Assembly: GCA_021825365.1 (NCBI GenBank)
Contig: JAKAHR010000009.1
Span: forward strand, 1-64,000
DNA: 64,000 nt
Direction of reading: 5' to 3'
Source: Nitrospirota bacterium
GTDB lineage: Bacteria > Nitrospirota > Thermodesulfovibrionia > Thermodesulfovibrionales > UBA6898
In this document: positions 8,431 to 17,509 of the stretch, one piece after another
Layout of the letters: each line of letters opens with the position of its first letter
Position numbering within the stretch: the first letter of the stretch is position 1
Notes under the pieces: generated by a model
What the model was told of the DNA's origin: nothing
The model's database searches: none
Seen by the model: only the letters and a program-made list of their open reading frames with translations
Program-made: the position numbers and the translations under genes

Positions 8431-10509
8431 TCAGGAAATCTTTGAAAAATCCGCCAGCTGCGCAGCTACTGCCCAGATGTCCCTCAGCAGGGCGAGCCTG
8501 TTGTTTTTGATCTCCTCCTGCTTGTCCATGACGAGCACCTTATCGAAGAAGGAGTTGATCGGCCCGGTGAGGCCGGCGACTGCCACCGTCGCCTCTGCGA
8601 ATCTCTTCTCCCGCAGGAGGGATGAAACAGAACCACCCGCCCGGGCAAGGGCGAACGACAGTACCTTTTCCTCCTCCAGAAAGAGAAGACCCTGCTGCAA
8701 CGCGGGGACGGGCGTCTTGGGGATGATGTTGTTCACCCGCTTTATGGCAAGGAGAAAATCAGGGAAGACCGCTTCCTGGCGGAAGTGCCGCAGCGCGTCG
8801 AGGCGTTGGGTGATCTCCTTTATGGGCGTTACTGACATCAGGGGGAGGACCGCGCCGACCAGGTCCTGCTCATAGCCCATGGTGGACAGTATATATTCCA
8901 TCCTCTGTCCCATGAAGGAGATGATCGCGGCCATGGCCTTTTCCCCGCTGTCCTTAAGGGGGAGATTAAGCAGGGCGCCTTCGAATATGTCCCGCAGGCT
9001 GATGACGTATCCCCTCTCCAGCATAATCGAAACGATGCCCATCGCCTGCCTTCTGAGGGCAAAGGGGTCTTCTGAGCCCGACGGGACAAGGCCGATCGAA
9101 AAGAAGGACGCGACATTATCGATCTTGTCGGCGAGACTGAGGAGCGCGCCTGTCTCTGATGCGGGCATCCTGCTGCCGTAGGACTTTGGGAGGTACTGCT
9201 CTTCGAGCGCCTCGGCGACTTCCCTGTCTTCGTTATCGAGGAGCGCGTAGTATTTTCCCATGATCCCCTGCAGTTCAGGGAACTCCCGGACAGCTCCGGT
9301 GATAAGGTCCGTCTTTGACAGAAGCGCCGCGCGTGCGACCCGCTCCTTCAGCACGGGGTTTATCCTTTCAGCCAGGAAGGAAGCGACCGCGATGATCCGT
9401 TCGGTCTTTGTGAAGATAGATCCCAGTTTATCCTGGAAGGTGACCTTCTTGAGCTCCTCCACGCGGTCGGCAAGCGTCTTCTTCCTGTCCTCGGAGAAGT
9501 AAAACCGTGCATCGTCGAAGCGGGCCCGGATGACTCGCTCCGCACCGACCCTGACGGTCTCGGCGTTATCCGACCGGGTGTTGCTGATCACGACGAATCT
9601 GTTTATCAGGTTGCCGCCGTCGTCGAGGATCGCGAAATACTTCTGATGGTCCTTCATCACCGTCACGAGCAGTTCCTTGGGCAGGCTGAGATAGTCGCTG
9701 TGGAAGCTGCAGATGACGGGCACCGGGTATTCCACGAGGTAGTTGACCATACCGATGAGCTCATCATCCATAAGCGGCTGGCCGCCTGATTCGGCTGCAA
9801 GGCTGGTGATGCCGTCGCGGATGATCTTTTCCCGCTTGTCCTGATCGAGTACGACGAAATTGTTTTCGAGAAGGCTCATATACGAGCCTACGTCCTTCAC
9901 CTGGAAAGAGGCGGGCGAGAGAAAACGGTGGCCCCGCGTGATGTTGCCGCTCTTGACGCCGTCGATATCAAAGGAGACCGGCTCGGTCCCGAGGATCGCG
10001 GTGAACCAGTGGATGGGCCGGACAAAGGTGATGCTGCCGTTGCCCCAGCGCATCGCCTTGGGGAAGCGCAGCGACAGGATGATCTTCCTGAGCGCCTCCG
10101 GCATGACCGCACGCGTCTCGGCCCCCTTCTCCTCGATGAGAGCAACGACATATTCTCCCTTTCCCTTCATCTTTGTCTTGAGGTCGGAGACCCGTATGCC
10201 GAGAGATGAGGCAAAACCCTCGGCCGCCCGGGTCGGTCTTCCGGTCTCATCGTAAGCAGCCTTCTTCGATGGGCCGAATATCTCCTTCACCACATCGTTT
10301 TGCAGGGGCGAGACCGCGTCGACCAGAAGGGCCATCCTGCGGGGCGTCGCGTACGTCCTGAGATCGCCACAGGAGATCCGGTATTCGGCGAATACCTCGG
10401 AGGCCGCCTTCTTCAGGTCGGCGAGTGCAGGGGGGATAAACCGCGCAGGTATCTCCTCCGTGCCGATCTCAAGAAGAAGCGGAAGACCGGTGCCAATGTC
10501 CTGTGTCAT
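8431..10509 (-). CDS. glyS: Glycyl-tRNA synthetase beta subunit
   Basis: The 692-residue product begins with the GlyS signature ([19 protein letters not shown]). It has the length of the beta chain of the bacterial alpha2-beta2 glycyl-tRNA synthetase, which binds tRNA-Gly. The C-terminal part is the anticodon-binding DALR-type domain. Its ATG overlaps the glyQ stop by 4 bases (ATGA), so the two chains are made in a coupled ratio. Together they charge tRNA-Gly. Confidence 0.97.
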   Translation of the reverse strand: MTQDIGTGLPLLLEIGTEEIPARFIPPALADLKKAASEVFAEYRISCGDLRTYATPRRMALLVDAVSPLQNDVVKEIFGPSKKAAYDETGRPTRAAEGFASSLGIRVSDLKTKMKGKGEYVVALIEEKGAETRAVMPEALRKIILSLRFPKAMRWGNGSITFVRPIHWFTAILGTEPVSFDIDGVKSGNITRGHRFLSPASFQVKDVGSYMSLLENNFVVLDQDKREKIIRDGITSLAAESGGQPLMDDELIGMVNYLVEYPVPVICSFHSDYLSLPKELLVTVMKDHQKYFAILDDGGNLINRFVVISNTRSDNAETVRVGAERVIRARFDDARFYFSEDRKKTLADRVEELKKVTFQDKLGSIFTKTERIIAVASFLAERINPVLKERVARAALLSKTDLITGAVREFPELQGIMGKYYALLDNEDREVAEALEEQYLPKSYGSRMPASETGALLSLADKIDNVASFFSIGLVPSGSEDPFALRRQAMGIVSIMLERGYVISLRDIFEGALLNLPLKDSGEKAMAAIISFMGQRMEYILSTMGYEQDLVGAVLPLMSVTPIKEITQRLDALRHFRQEAVFPDFLLAIKRVNNIIPKTPVPALQQGLLFLEEEKVLSFALARAGGSVSSLLREKRFAEATVAVAGLTGPINSFFDKVLVMDKQEEIKNNRLALLRDIWAVAAQLADFSKIS

Positions 10510-11393
10510 GGGCGGCTGCCGTTTCTTTCTGCGAGCAGGGGGAACCCCATCTCTTCGCGCTGCCGATAGAATGCCTCTGCGCAGAGTTTCGCGAGGTTGC
10601 GCACCCGGGCGATATAGTGCGTCCGCTCGGTCACCGAGATGGCGCCGCGGGCATCAAGGAGGTTGAAGAGGTGAGAGCACTTCAGGCAGAACTCGTAGGA
10701 CGGAATCACGAGGCCCAACCTGTTCATCCTGATCGACTCCTTCTCGCAATCATCGAAATGGCGGGCGAGGAGTTCGGCGTTTGAGTTGTCGAAATTGTAG
10801 CGCGATCCCTCGACCTCGCTCATGTGGTGAACATCCCCGTACAACAGGTCCTTGTTCCATTTGAGGTGGTAGACGTTGTCAACGCCCTGCAGGTACATGG
10901 CGATGCGCTCGAGTCCGTAGGTGATCTCGAGAGAGACGGGCTTGAGGTCGATGCCGCCCACCTGCTGGAAATAGGTGAACTGGGTCACTTCCATGCCGTC
11001 GAGCCAGACCTCCCAGCCGAGCCCCCAGGCGCCCAGGGTCGGCGATTCCCAGTCGTCCTCGACAAACCGTATATCATGCTTCGTCGGGTCGATCCCGAGT
11101 GAAGAAAGGCTGTCGAGGTAGAGCTCCTGGCTGTCCGGAGGGGACGGTTTGATGATCACCTGGTACTGGTAGTAGTGCTGGAGCCTGTTGGGGTTTTCGC
11201 CGTAGCGGCCGTCGGTCGGCCTGCGGGAGGGTTCCACATAGGCGGTCTTCCACGGTTCAGGACCGATCACCCGGAAGAAGGTTGCAGGGTGAAAGGTGCC
11301 TGCGCCCACCTCTATATCATAGGGCTGAAGCAGCACGCAGCCCTTCTTTGACCAATAGTTCTGAAGCGAAAGTATCAAGTCCTGAAAGTACAT
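10506..11393 (-). CDS. glyQ: Glycyl-tRNA synthetase alpha subunit
   Basis: The 295-residue class II catalytic alpha chain starts with the family sequence [14 protein letters not shown]. It contains the hallmark segments [17 protein letters not shown] and [19 protein letters not shown]. It forms glycyl-adenylate and, with GlyS, charges tRNA-Gly. It is the first gene of the glyQS pair, with a TTGACA promoter upstream at 11418-11447. This two-subunit enzyme is the usual bacterial type. Confidence 0.98.
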   Translation of the reverse strand: MYFQDLILSLQNYWSKKGCVLLQPYDIEVGAGTFHPATFFRVIGPEPWKTAYVEPSRRPTDGRYGENPNRLQHYYQYQVIIKPSPPDSQELYLDSLSSLGIDPTKHDIRFVEDDWESPTLGAWGLGWEVWLDGMEVTQFTYFQQVGGIDLKPVSLEITYGLERIAMYLQGVDNVYHLKWNKDLLYGDVHHMSEVEGSRYNFDNSNAELLARHFDDCEKESIRMNRLGLVIPSYEFCLKCSHLFNLLDARGAISVTERTHYIARVRNLAKLCAEAFYRQREEMGFPLLAERNGSRP

Positions 11394-11417
11394 CTGACCT
11401 CCACGGTATGAGTGAAA

Positions 11418-11447
11418 ATCTTAAATAAACCGCGGGTGTTTTGTCAA
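11418..11447 (-). promoter_or_regulatory. Sigma-70-type promoter of glyQS
   Basis: On the minus strand a perfect TTGACA (11447-11442) is followed after 18 bases by TAAGAT (11423-11418). The start codon lies 24 bases further on. Confidence 0.6.
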
Positions 11448-11499
11448 ATGACGCCACCTTGACCGGGAGGGCGGCGAAATCGTTCTGCAACGGCTTCTG

Positions 11500-11508
11500 T
11501 GTTATAAT
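11500..11508 (+). promoter_or_regulatory. Extended -10 promoter of the vorB-like gene
   Basis: TGTTATAAT is a perfect extended -10 element (TATAAT at 11503-11508). It lies about 40 bases before the coding start and is divergent from the glyQ promoter. Confidence 0.55.
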
Positions 11509-11549
11509 CAAACCTGTTTGCGCAGGATGCAACTTATCTCGCGGAGGCG

Positions 11550-12623
11550 GTGGACACCCCCTTGAAAAAGAAGATACTGATGAAGGGCAACGAGGCGGTC
11601 GCAGAGGCTGCGATACAGGCAGGCTGCCGCTTTTTTGCCGGCTACCCGATCACCCCCCAGAACGAGATCCCGGAATACCTCTCCCGAAGGATGCCGGAGA
11701 TGAACGGCATATTCATCCAGGCTGAAAGCGAGCTGGCTGCGGTCAATATGGTATACGGCGCATCCGCGGCGGGGATGCGGGCGATGACCTCTTCGAGCAG
11801 CCCGGGTATCAGCCTCATGCAGGAGGCGATCTCCTTCCTGGCGGCGGCTGAACTGCCTGCCCTTATCGTGAACATACAGAGGGGCGGTCCCGGCCTCGGC
11901 AATATCACGGCGAGCCAGGGAGATTATTTCCAGGCGATCAAGGGCGGCGGGCATGGGGACTATCGTTGCATCGTTTACGCGCCGTTTACGGTACAGGAGA
12001 TGTGGGACCTGACGATGCGCGCCTTCGACAAGTCCGACCAGTACAGGACCCCTGCCATCCTGCTGGGCGACGGGGTCGTCGGCCAGATGATGGAGCCCTT
12101 CTGTCCGACCCCCTACCGGCGGCCCCGCCTGCCCGAAAAAAAGTGGGTGGTCGACGGATGCAAGGGAAGGGAGCCGAGGATCATCCGGTCTCTCTACATG
12201 GGCCAGGGGGAGCTGGAGGAGCACAACCTGCGGCTCATGAAGAAGTACGACATCATCAGAAAGAAGGAGGTGATGTTCGAGACCTATGATACGGATGACG
12301 CAAGACTCGTGATCGTCGCCTTCGGCGTCGCTGCGCGCGTCGCCTTTTCATCAGTGAGGGAACTGCGGAAGAGGGGCATGAAGGTCGGGCTCTTCAGGCC
12401 GGTGACGCTTTTCCCGTTTCCTGAACTCGAGTTGCGGAGCCTTGCCGGCAGGGGCCGGAGGTTCATCGTCGTAGAGATGAATGCCGGACAGATGGTGGAG
12501 GACGTGCGGCTTGCGGTCAATGGCGGCTCCGAGGTGCTCTTTTACGGGCGGCCTGGCGGGGTGGTGCTCACCCCTGATGAGCTGACGAAGAAGATAAGAT
12601 CCGTTTACACCAGGAAAAGGTGA
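11550..12623 (+). CDS. vorB: 2-oxoacid:ferredoxin oxidoreductase alpha subunit (VorB-like), without partner subunits nearby
   Basis: The 357-residue product matches the pyrimidine-domain alpha chain of branched-chain or 2-oxoglutarate:ferredoxin oxidoreductases. It has MKGNEAVAEAA at the N-terminus, then FFAGYPITPQNEIPEYL, a TSSSSPGISLMQEA segment and a C-terminal EMNAGQMVEDVRLAV. The complex decarboxylates 2-oxoacids to acyl-CoA and reduces ferredoxin, or runs in reverse. GGAGG sits only 2 bases before the GTG at 11550, so the TTG at 11562 (giving MKKKILMKG, the usual family start) is a good alternative. The TPP-binding beta subunit and the gamma and ferredoxin subunits normally follow directly; here a convergent macrodomain gene follows instead. 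Confidence 0.85.
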   Translation: MDTPLKKKILMKGNEAVAEAAIQAGCRFFAGYPITPQNEIPEYLSRRMPEMNGIFIQAESELAAVNMVYGASAAGMRAMTSSSSPGISLMQEAISFLAAAELPALIVNIQRGGPGLGNITASQGDYFQAIKGGGHGDYRCIVYAPFTVQEMWDLTMRAFDKSDQYRTPAILLGDGVVGQMMEPFCPTPYRRPRLPEKKWVVDGCKGREPRIIRSLYMGQGELEEHNLRLMKKYDIIRKKEVMFETYDTDDARLVIVAFGVAARVAFSSVRELRKRGMKVGLFRPVTLFPFPELELRSLAGRGRRFIVVEMNAGQMVEDVRLAVNGGSEVLFYGRPGGVVLTPDELTKKIRSVYTRKR

Positions 12624-12629
12624 GCCCTC

Positions 12630-13175
12630 TCATTCTTTCTTCAGCGCGTCAAACTCCTTCCTGAAATATCCCATCGTAAGGTCGTCATATATACAGAACT
12701 CTATCAGCTTCAGACTGCTCTCCCCGATCTTCAGGAAGGCGGCCGATTCCTGTACGAGTATCCGCGCACACCGGTCCTTGGGAAAGCCGAATATGCCCGA
12801 GCTGATGGCAGGGAGAGAGATGCTTGCCAGCCCTTTTTGAGAGGCGAGCAGGAGGCTGTTGAGCACCGCATTTTTGAGCTTGTTGTCCTCGTCCCCTTCT
12901 CCCATCCTCGGCCCCACCGCGTGGATGACAAATCGTGAGGGCAGTTTCCCTGCGCCGGTAATAACGGCGGTCCCTACGGGTGTGAAGCCTATCCGGTCGC
13001 TTTCGTCCTGGATGATCTGTCCGCCCTTCCGTACGATCGCGCCGGCAACCCCTCCGCCATGTTGCAGATGTGAGTTCGCCGCATTGACTATCGCATCAAC
13101 ATCGCGGCCGGTGATGTCTCCCTGGAGCAGGCGGAGGAACTTCTCCCCGATCTTATGCTCGGCGATAACCTTCAT
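12630..13175 (-). CDS. Macrodomain protein (ADP-ribose-binding / O-acetyl-ADP-ribose hydrolase type)
   Basis: The 181-residue product is a single MacroD-type macrodomain. It shows GDIT, NAANSHLQHGGGVAGAI (the adenosine and distal-ribose loops) and PAISSGIFGFP (the phosphate loop). Relatives remove ADP-ribose from proteins or hydrolyse O-acetyl-ADP-ribose made by sirtuins. The gene is convergent with the vorB-like gene, with 6 bases between stops, and has a good Shine-Dalgarno (GGAGG) before its ATG. No ADP-ribosyltransferase or sirtuin gene is next to it. Confidence 0.88.
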   Translation of the reverse strand: MKVIAEHKIGEKFLRLLQGDITGRDVDAIVNAANSHLQHGGGVAGAIVRKGGQIIQDESDRIGFTPVGTAVITGAGKLPSRFVIHAVGPRMGEGDEDNKLKNAVLNSLLLASQKGLASISLPAISSGIFGFPKDRCARILVQESAAFLKIGESSLKLIEFCIYDDLTMGYFRKEFDALKKE

Positions 13176-13279
13176 GGGAACCTCCTGTTTCTCTGGTCTT
13201 CATCCCCTGTACGTACCCATTATACCCCTCATGCACAGAAGAAGCACCTCCGGTCATACTGCTGCCGGCCGTGTTACAA

Positions 13280-13285
13280 TATAAT
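13280..13285 (+). promoter_or_regulatory. -10 box upstream of hflX
   Basis: TATAAT lies in an AT-rich pocket 41 bases before the proposed ATA start of hflX. No good -35 box is seen at 16-18 bases. Confidence 0.45.
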
Positions 13286-13325
13286 TATATGAAATGCGCA
13301 TACTCTGTCCCGGCCGAGGTCCGCG

Positions 13326-14987
13326 ATACCCGCACTTCACGGTAAACTCTCCGGCCTTAAGGGTAGTCAGGTACACGCCCTCGAAAGGATCTACCGGAGG
13401 AGAGTCCACGGCGAAATCATCAGTCAGGAACTCGGCAAATACCTGGTTCAGGTATCCGCTGAACTGAACCGGCAGGTGGGCGTCCTGATCTCCCGGAAGG
13501 GTGCTGTCACGCACGTCATCGTCGGGGACGCGAAGGGCATTTTCCTTCCTTCTCTCGAAGACTATCCCCTGGGAAGAAGACCGCTTCGGGGTCTCCGGTT
13601 CATCCATACGCATCTCGGCGATGAACCCCTCAACCAGGACGACATGACAGACCTGATGCTGCTGAGGTTCGACCTGATCGCAGCGATCGGCGTGAGGAAT
13701 GACGAGCCGGGCAGGATCCACGTCGCCCATATCGTCCCCCGGGCTGTCAGGAAACCCTACGAGACGCTTCCTGCCGAGGAATTCTTCAGATTCGAGTTTG
13801 ATTTCGGGTCGTTCATCAGGTCTCTTGATGAGGAACTGGAACGGGCGAGGGGCTTCGAGGTCTCGGAGGCGGACTCCCGGAGGGACAGGGTCACCCAGAA
13901 GGAGAGGGCTATCCTGGTGAGCGTCTCTCTCAGGCCGAAGTATGACCAGGAAGATTCCATTGAGGAATTGGCAGAGCTGGCGCACTCCAGCGACGTTATC
14001 GTGCTCGACAAGGTTATCCAGCGGCCGAAGGAGATCAACCCCCGGTATCTGATGGGTGAGGGAAAGGTGAAGGAGGTCATCATCACCGCCATGAACAAGG
14101 GGGCGACGCTCCTGATCTTCGACCAGGACCTCAACCCTTCGCAGATCAAGTCGATCAATGAGCTGACGGAACTGAAGGTGATCGACAGGTCACAGCTGAT
14201 CCTGGACATCTTCGCCCGAAGGGCGCACAGCAGGGACGGCAAGGTCCAGGTGGAACTGGCGCAGCTGAAATACCGTCTTCCGCGGCTGACCGGGAAAGGG
14301 ACCGCGATGTCCCGCCTCATGGGCGGCATCGGCGGAAGGGGGCCGGGTGAAATGAAGCTCGAGATCGACCGCAGGCGCGTGAGGGAACGGATCGGGCTCC
14401 TCGAAAAGGAACTGAAGGTCTTAAGTGAGGCGAGGCGTCAGCGGAAGGCCCGGCGGGTGGAGCGGAAGATACCGATCGTGTCCATTATCGGATACACCAA
14501 TGCGGGTAAATCGACGCTCCTCAACGCGCTTACCAACAGCGAGACCTTTGTCGAGGACAAGCTCTTTGCCACGCTCGATACCGCGAGCCGGAGGCTGCGC
14601 TTCCCGCGGGAGCGTGAGGTGGTGATAACGGACACCGTCGGATTCATCAGGGACCTCCCCAAGGACCTGATGGCAGCCTTCAGGGCGACCCTTGAGGAGC
14701 TGGAGGATGCGGACCTTCTCCTCCATGTCGTGGACGTGTCGAATCCGCGGTTTGAGCAGCAGATCGCATCCGTTGAAGACATTCTCTCCGAACTCCATCT
14801 CAGCGGCAAGAGACGGATACTCGTCTTCAACAAGATCGACCGCCTCCTGCCGGAAGAGGCCGAAAATCTGAGTCTCCGGCATGATGCCATCGCCCTGTCC
14901 GCGCGTGACCGGCAGACCTTTGCTCCTCTGCTCCGTGAGGTGGAATCCTCCATCTTTGATGAAAAAATGACGGGGACAGGGGTATAA
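13326..14987 (+). CDS. hflX: GTPase HflX, apparently with a non-standard ATA start codon
   Basis: HflX is a ribosome-binding GTPase that splits stalled or hibernating 70S ribosomes. The first standard start in frame is the GTG at 13476 (503 residues). However, the frame continues upstream for 50 codons that encode the conserved HflX N-terminus (HGKLSGLKGSQ, then ALERIYRRRV and LNRQVGVLI). No ATG, GTG or TTG occurs there before a TGA at 13290. GAGG (13316-13319) sits 6 bases before an ATA at 13326, the most likely start if the sequence is right, giving 553 residues. The G domain has GYTNAGKS (P-loop), DTVGF and NKID motifs. Confidence 0.85.
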   Translation: MPALHGKLSGLKGSQVHALERIYRRRVHGEIISQELGKYLVQVSAELNRQVGVLISRKGAVTHVIVGDAKGIFLPSLEDYPLGRRPLRGLRFIHTHLGDEPLNQDDMTDLMLLRFDLIAAIGVRNDEPGRIHVAHIVPRAVRKPYETLPAEEFFRFEFDFGSFIRSLDEELERARGFEVSEADSRRDRVTQKERAILVSVSLRPKYDQEDSIEELAELAHSSDVIVLDKVIQRPKEINPRYLMGEGKVKEVIITAMNKGATLLIFDQDLNPSQIKSINELTELKVIDRSQLILDIFARRAHSRDGKVQVELAQLKYRLPRLTGKGTAMSRLMGGIGGRGPGEMKLEIDRRRVRERIGLLEKELKVLSEARRQRKARRVERKIPIVSIIGYTNAGKSTLLNALTNSETFVEDKLFATLDTASRRLRFPREREVVITDTVGFIRDLPKDLMAAFRATLEELEDADLLLHVVDVSNPRFEQQIASVEDILSELHLSGKRRILVFNKIDRLLPEEAENLSLRHDAIALSARDRQTFAPLLREVESSIFDEKMTGTGV

Positions 14988-14988
14988 T
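14983..14988 (+). promoter_or_regulatory. -10 box overlapping the hflX stop codon
   Basis: TATAAT overlaps the hflX TAA and lies 26 bases before the radical SAM gene. That gene could therefore be transcribed on its own. The only -35-like sequence (TTGATG) is 21 bases away, so support is moderate. Confidence 0.4.
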
Positions 14989-15014
14989 ACCTAAGACCCG
15001 AGGGAGAGATATAC

Positions 15015-16091
15015 ATGGAATTCACACCGAAATGGATAGCATGGGAGATCACACGCCGCTGCAACCTGCGTTGCGTGCATTGCCGTTCGTCCTCTGAGAT
15101 GGAGGCAAAGGGACATCCGGATTTCCCGACTGAAGAGGCATACCGGCTTATCGATGATATCGTCAGTTATGCGCAGCCGGTCGTCGTCCTCTCCGGCGGC
15201 GAGCCCCTCGTCCGGAAGGATGTATTCGATATCGCCTCGTACGGCACGTCGAAGGGGCTGCGAATGTGCCTTGCCACCAACGGCACCCTGGTAAACCAGG
15301 AGACCTGCGACAGGATCAAGGCGTCCGGCATCAGGATCGTCTCGCTGAGCCTCGATGGAGCTGCTGAGTCGGTGCACGACGATTTCAGGAGTCAGAAGGG
15401 CGCCTTTGCCGGCACGATCAATGCGGCCCGGCTCTTCAAGCAGAACGGCATCGAGTTCATCATCAACTCCTCTTTTACAAAACGCAACCAGGAGGAGATA
15501 CCCAGGGTCTACCGTCTTGCAAAAGAGCTCGGCGCCACGGCGTGGTATATGTTTATGATCGTCCCGACCGGCAGGGGAGAGGATATCATGAGCGAGCTGA
15601 TCTCGAAGGAAGAGTACGAGGAGATACTCGACTGGCACTACGAGATGGAGAAGAATGAAGATGCGATGCTCGTCCGGCCGACCTGCGCCCCCCACTATTA
15701 CCGTGTGGTTCTCCAGCAGGCGAAGGAGAAGGGCGACAAGTACAAGCGGAGGACGCTGAAATTTTCGACAGGCGGCTCGAAGGGGTGTCTTGCCGGTCAG
15801 CTCATCTGTCTCATCGATGTTGACGGCAATGTCCTTCCCTGCAGCTATTTCCCGAAGCCCGCGGGCAATGTCCGGCAGCAGTCGTTTAAGGACATATGGG
15901 AAAATTCAGAACTCTTCAGGGAGCTGCGCGACTTCAGTAAATACAAGGGCAAGTGCGGTTCCTGCGAATATATTAATGTCTGCGGAGGATGCAGGGCGCG
16001 GTCGTATTCGGTCTATGGGGACTATCTGGAGGAAGAGCCCTTCTGCAGTTATATCCCCCGCAAGCTCAGTCTCACCGGCAAGAATAAATAG
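15015..16091 (+). CDS. Radical SAM/SPASM protein of the AhbC/AhbD/NirJ type, probably haem synthesis
   Basis: The 358-residue product has the radical SAM cluster motif CNLRCVHC (CX3CX2C) near residues 16-23 and a GGEP S-adenosylmethionine motif. A C-terminal SPASM region carries many Cys residues, including [15 protein letters not shown], for extra Fe-S clusters. The overall pattern, including TCAPHYYR, resembles AhbD (haem b synthase of the sirohaem route) and its relatives AhbC and NirJ. hemE follows after 45 bases, which supports a role in haem formation. The exact member is uncertain because sirohaem decarboxylase genes (ahbAB) are not in the window. A GGGAGA ribosome site precedes the ATG. 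Confidence 0.75.
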   Translation: MEFTPKWIAWEITRRCNLRCVHCRSSSEMEAKGHPDFPTEEAYRLIDDIVSYAQPVVVLSGGEPLVRKDVFDIASYGTSKGLRMCLATNGTLVNQETCDRIKASGIRIVSLSLDGAAESVHDDFRSQKGAFAGTINAARLFKQNGIEFIINSSFTKRNQEEIPRVYRLAKELGATAWYMFMIVPTGRGEDIMSELISKEEYEEILDWHYEMEKNEDAMLVRPTCAPHYYRVVLQQAKEKGDKYKRRTLKFSTGGSKGCLAGQLICLIDVDGNVLPCSYFPKPAGNVRQQSFKDIWENSELFRELRDFSKYKGKCGSCEYINVCGGCRARSYSVYGDYLEEEPFCSYIPRKLSLTGKNK

Positions 16092-16136
16092 CCCGCGCAG
16101 CGGCTGCGGGCTTAGACGATTTCGAGGGAGGAATCC

Positions 16137-17165
16137 ATGAACGATACATTTCTGAAGGCATGTCGCGGAGAAAAGGTCGACCATACGCCGGTCTGGATCA
16201 TGCGGCAGGCGGGCCGGTACCTGAAGGAATACCAGGAGGTCCGTGCAAAGATCGATTTTCTCACGCTCTGCAAGACGCCCGAACTGGCCGCGAAGGTCAC
16301 CCTGCAGCCGGTGGACATCCTGGGCGTTGATGCAGCCATCCTGTTTTCCGATATCCTCATCCCCGTTGAGGCGATGGGCATGCACCTGGAATTTTCGGAC
16401 AAGAAGGGGCCTGTCCTGGGCGAGCCCGTCCGGACCAAGGCAGGCGTCGATCGGCTGATCATACCCGACACCGAGGACAGCATGCCCTTTGTCCTCGAAG
16501 CGATTCGCATTCTGCGCAAAAAGCTGGAGCAGAAGGTGCCGCTCATCGGTTTTTCGGGGGCCCCGTATACCCTTGCGACCTATATCATCGAGGGCGGCAG
16601 CTCGAAGAACTTCATGAACACCAAGCGAATGATGTACCAGAACCCCGGACTCTTCCAGGGCCTGATGGAAAAGATCACGGCAACGGTCATCGATTACCTG
16701 TCAGCCCAGATCAAGGCAGGGGCGCAGGCTGTTCAGATCTTCGATTCCTGGGGAGGAAATCTTTCACCCTATGATTACGAAAATATCATCTTTCCGCACG
16801 TCAAGAAGGCGATCAAGGCCTTGAAGAAGTTCGACGTGCCGGTCATCTTCTTTGTCAACGACTGCGCCGGGCTGCTCGACATCATCAAGAAGGCGGGCGC
16901 CGATGTGGTGGGTATAGACTGGCGGGTCGACATGTATAAGGCGGTGAAGACCCTCGGCAAGAAGGTTGCGGTGCAGGGGAACCTTGACCCCTGCGCCCTG
17001 TTCGGCCCGAAGGAGCAAATCGAAGAAAGGGTGCAGGATATACTCAACAGGGCCGATACCGCCAAGGGGCACATCTTCAACCTGGGACATGGCATCCTTC
17101 CCGAGACGCCGGTCGAAAGCGCTATCGCCCTGGTCGAGGCTGTCCACCGGCTGAGCAGGGCATAG
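16137..17165 (+). CDS. hemE: Uroporphyrinogen decarboxylase
   Basis: HemE converts uroporphyrinogen III to coproporphyrinogen III. The 342-residue product has the diagnostic MRQAGRYLKEY near residues 22-32, a catalytic-Asp segment (AAILFSDILIP), SGAPYTLATYIIEG and the C-terminal FNLGHGILPETP. A strong ribosome site (GGGAGGA) precedes the ATG. It follows the radical SAM gene, probably as one transcript. Its presence shows the classical porphyrin branch is at least partly retained beside an AhbD-like enzyme. Confidence 0.96.
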   Translation: MNDTFLKACRGEKVDHTPVWIMRQAGRYLKEYQEVRAKIDFLTLCKTPELAAKVTLQPVDILGVDAAILFSDILIPVEAMGMHLEFSDKKGPVLGEPVRTKAGVDRLIIPDTEDSMPFVLEAIRILRKKLEQKVPLIGFSGAPYTLATYIIEGGSSKNFMNTKRMMYQNPGLFQGLMEKITATVIDYLSAQIKAGAQAVQIFDSWGGNLSPYDYENIIFPHVKKAIKALKKFDVPVIFFVNDCAGLLDIIKKAGADVVGIDWRVDMYKAVKTLGKKVAVQGNLDPCALFGPKEQIEERVQDILNRADTAKGHIFNLGHGILPETPVESAIALVEAVHRLSRA

Positions 17166-17171
17166 GACGTA

Positions 17172-17187
17172 CGGCGTGAAAACGCCG
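17172..17187 (+). other. Small perfect hairpin after hemE
   Basis: CGGCGT and ACGCCG form a 6-bp stem capped by a GAAA tetraloop 6 bases after the hemE stop. It lacks a T-tract, so it is not an intrinsic terminator. It may stabilise the 3' end. Confidence 0.4.
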
Positions 17188-17224
17188 AAAGCGTGACAGC
17201 CTGATATGGATCTGACCGGCTCAC

Positions 17225-17509
17225 ATGCAGGCCGACCCTTCTGATACCGATGAAATCCTCGGCATCGTCCGATGCGCCAGGTGCGGCCATCGGCTGCACG
17301 GCGAGATCGAATGCCCCTTCTGTTCCCTGTTCCCTGACGAGGGGAGGCATGCGGGCCTGCAGAAGTGGGTTTACCTCACCGCGTGTTTCCTGACTTCTCC
17401 GCTCAGTATCTATTTCATCGCCCGGAGCAGGCGGCTCAACACCTTCGAAAAAGTCCTGGCGATATCCGGTTGTCTCATGTGGTTCGGGATCTATTATCTC
17501 GTAGGGTAG
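17225..17509 (+). CDS. Small zinc-ribbon membrane protein, hypothetical
   Basis: The 94-residue product has an N-terminal zinc ribbon (CARC then CPFC near residues 17-33) and two hydrophobic helices (about residues 48-66 and 76-93). It may be a small membrane-anchored metal-binding protein. I do not recognise a named family. Its last 35 bases overlap the 3' end of the convergent motB-like gene. No strong ribosome site precedes the ATG. Confidence 0.6.
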   Translation: MQADPSDTDEILGIVRCARCGHRLHGEIECPFCSLFPDEGRHAGLQKWVYLTACFLTSPLSIYFIARSRRLNTFEKVLAISGCLMWFGIYYLVG

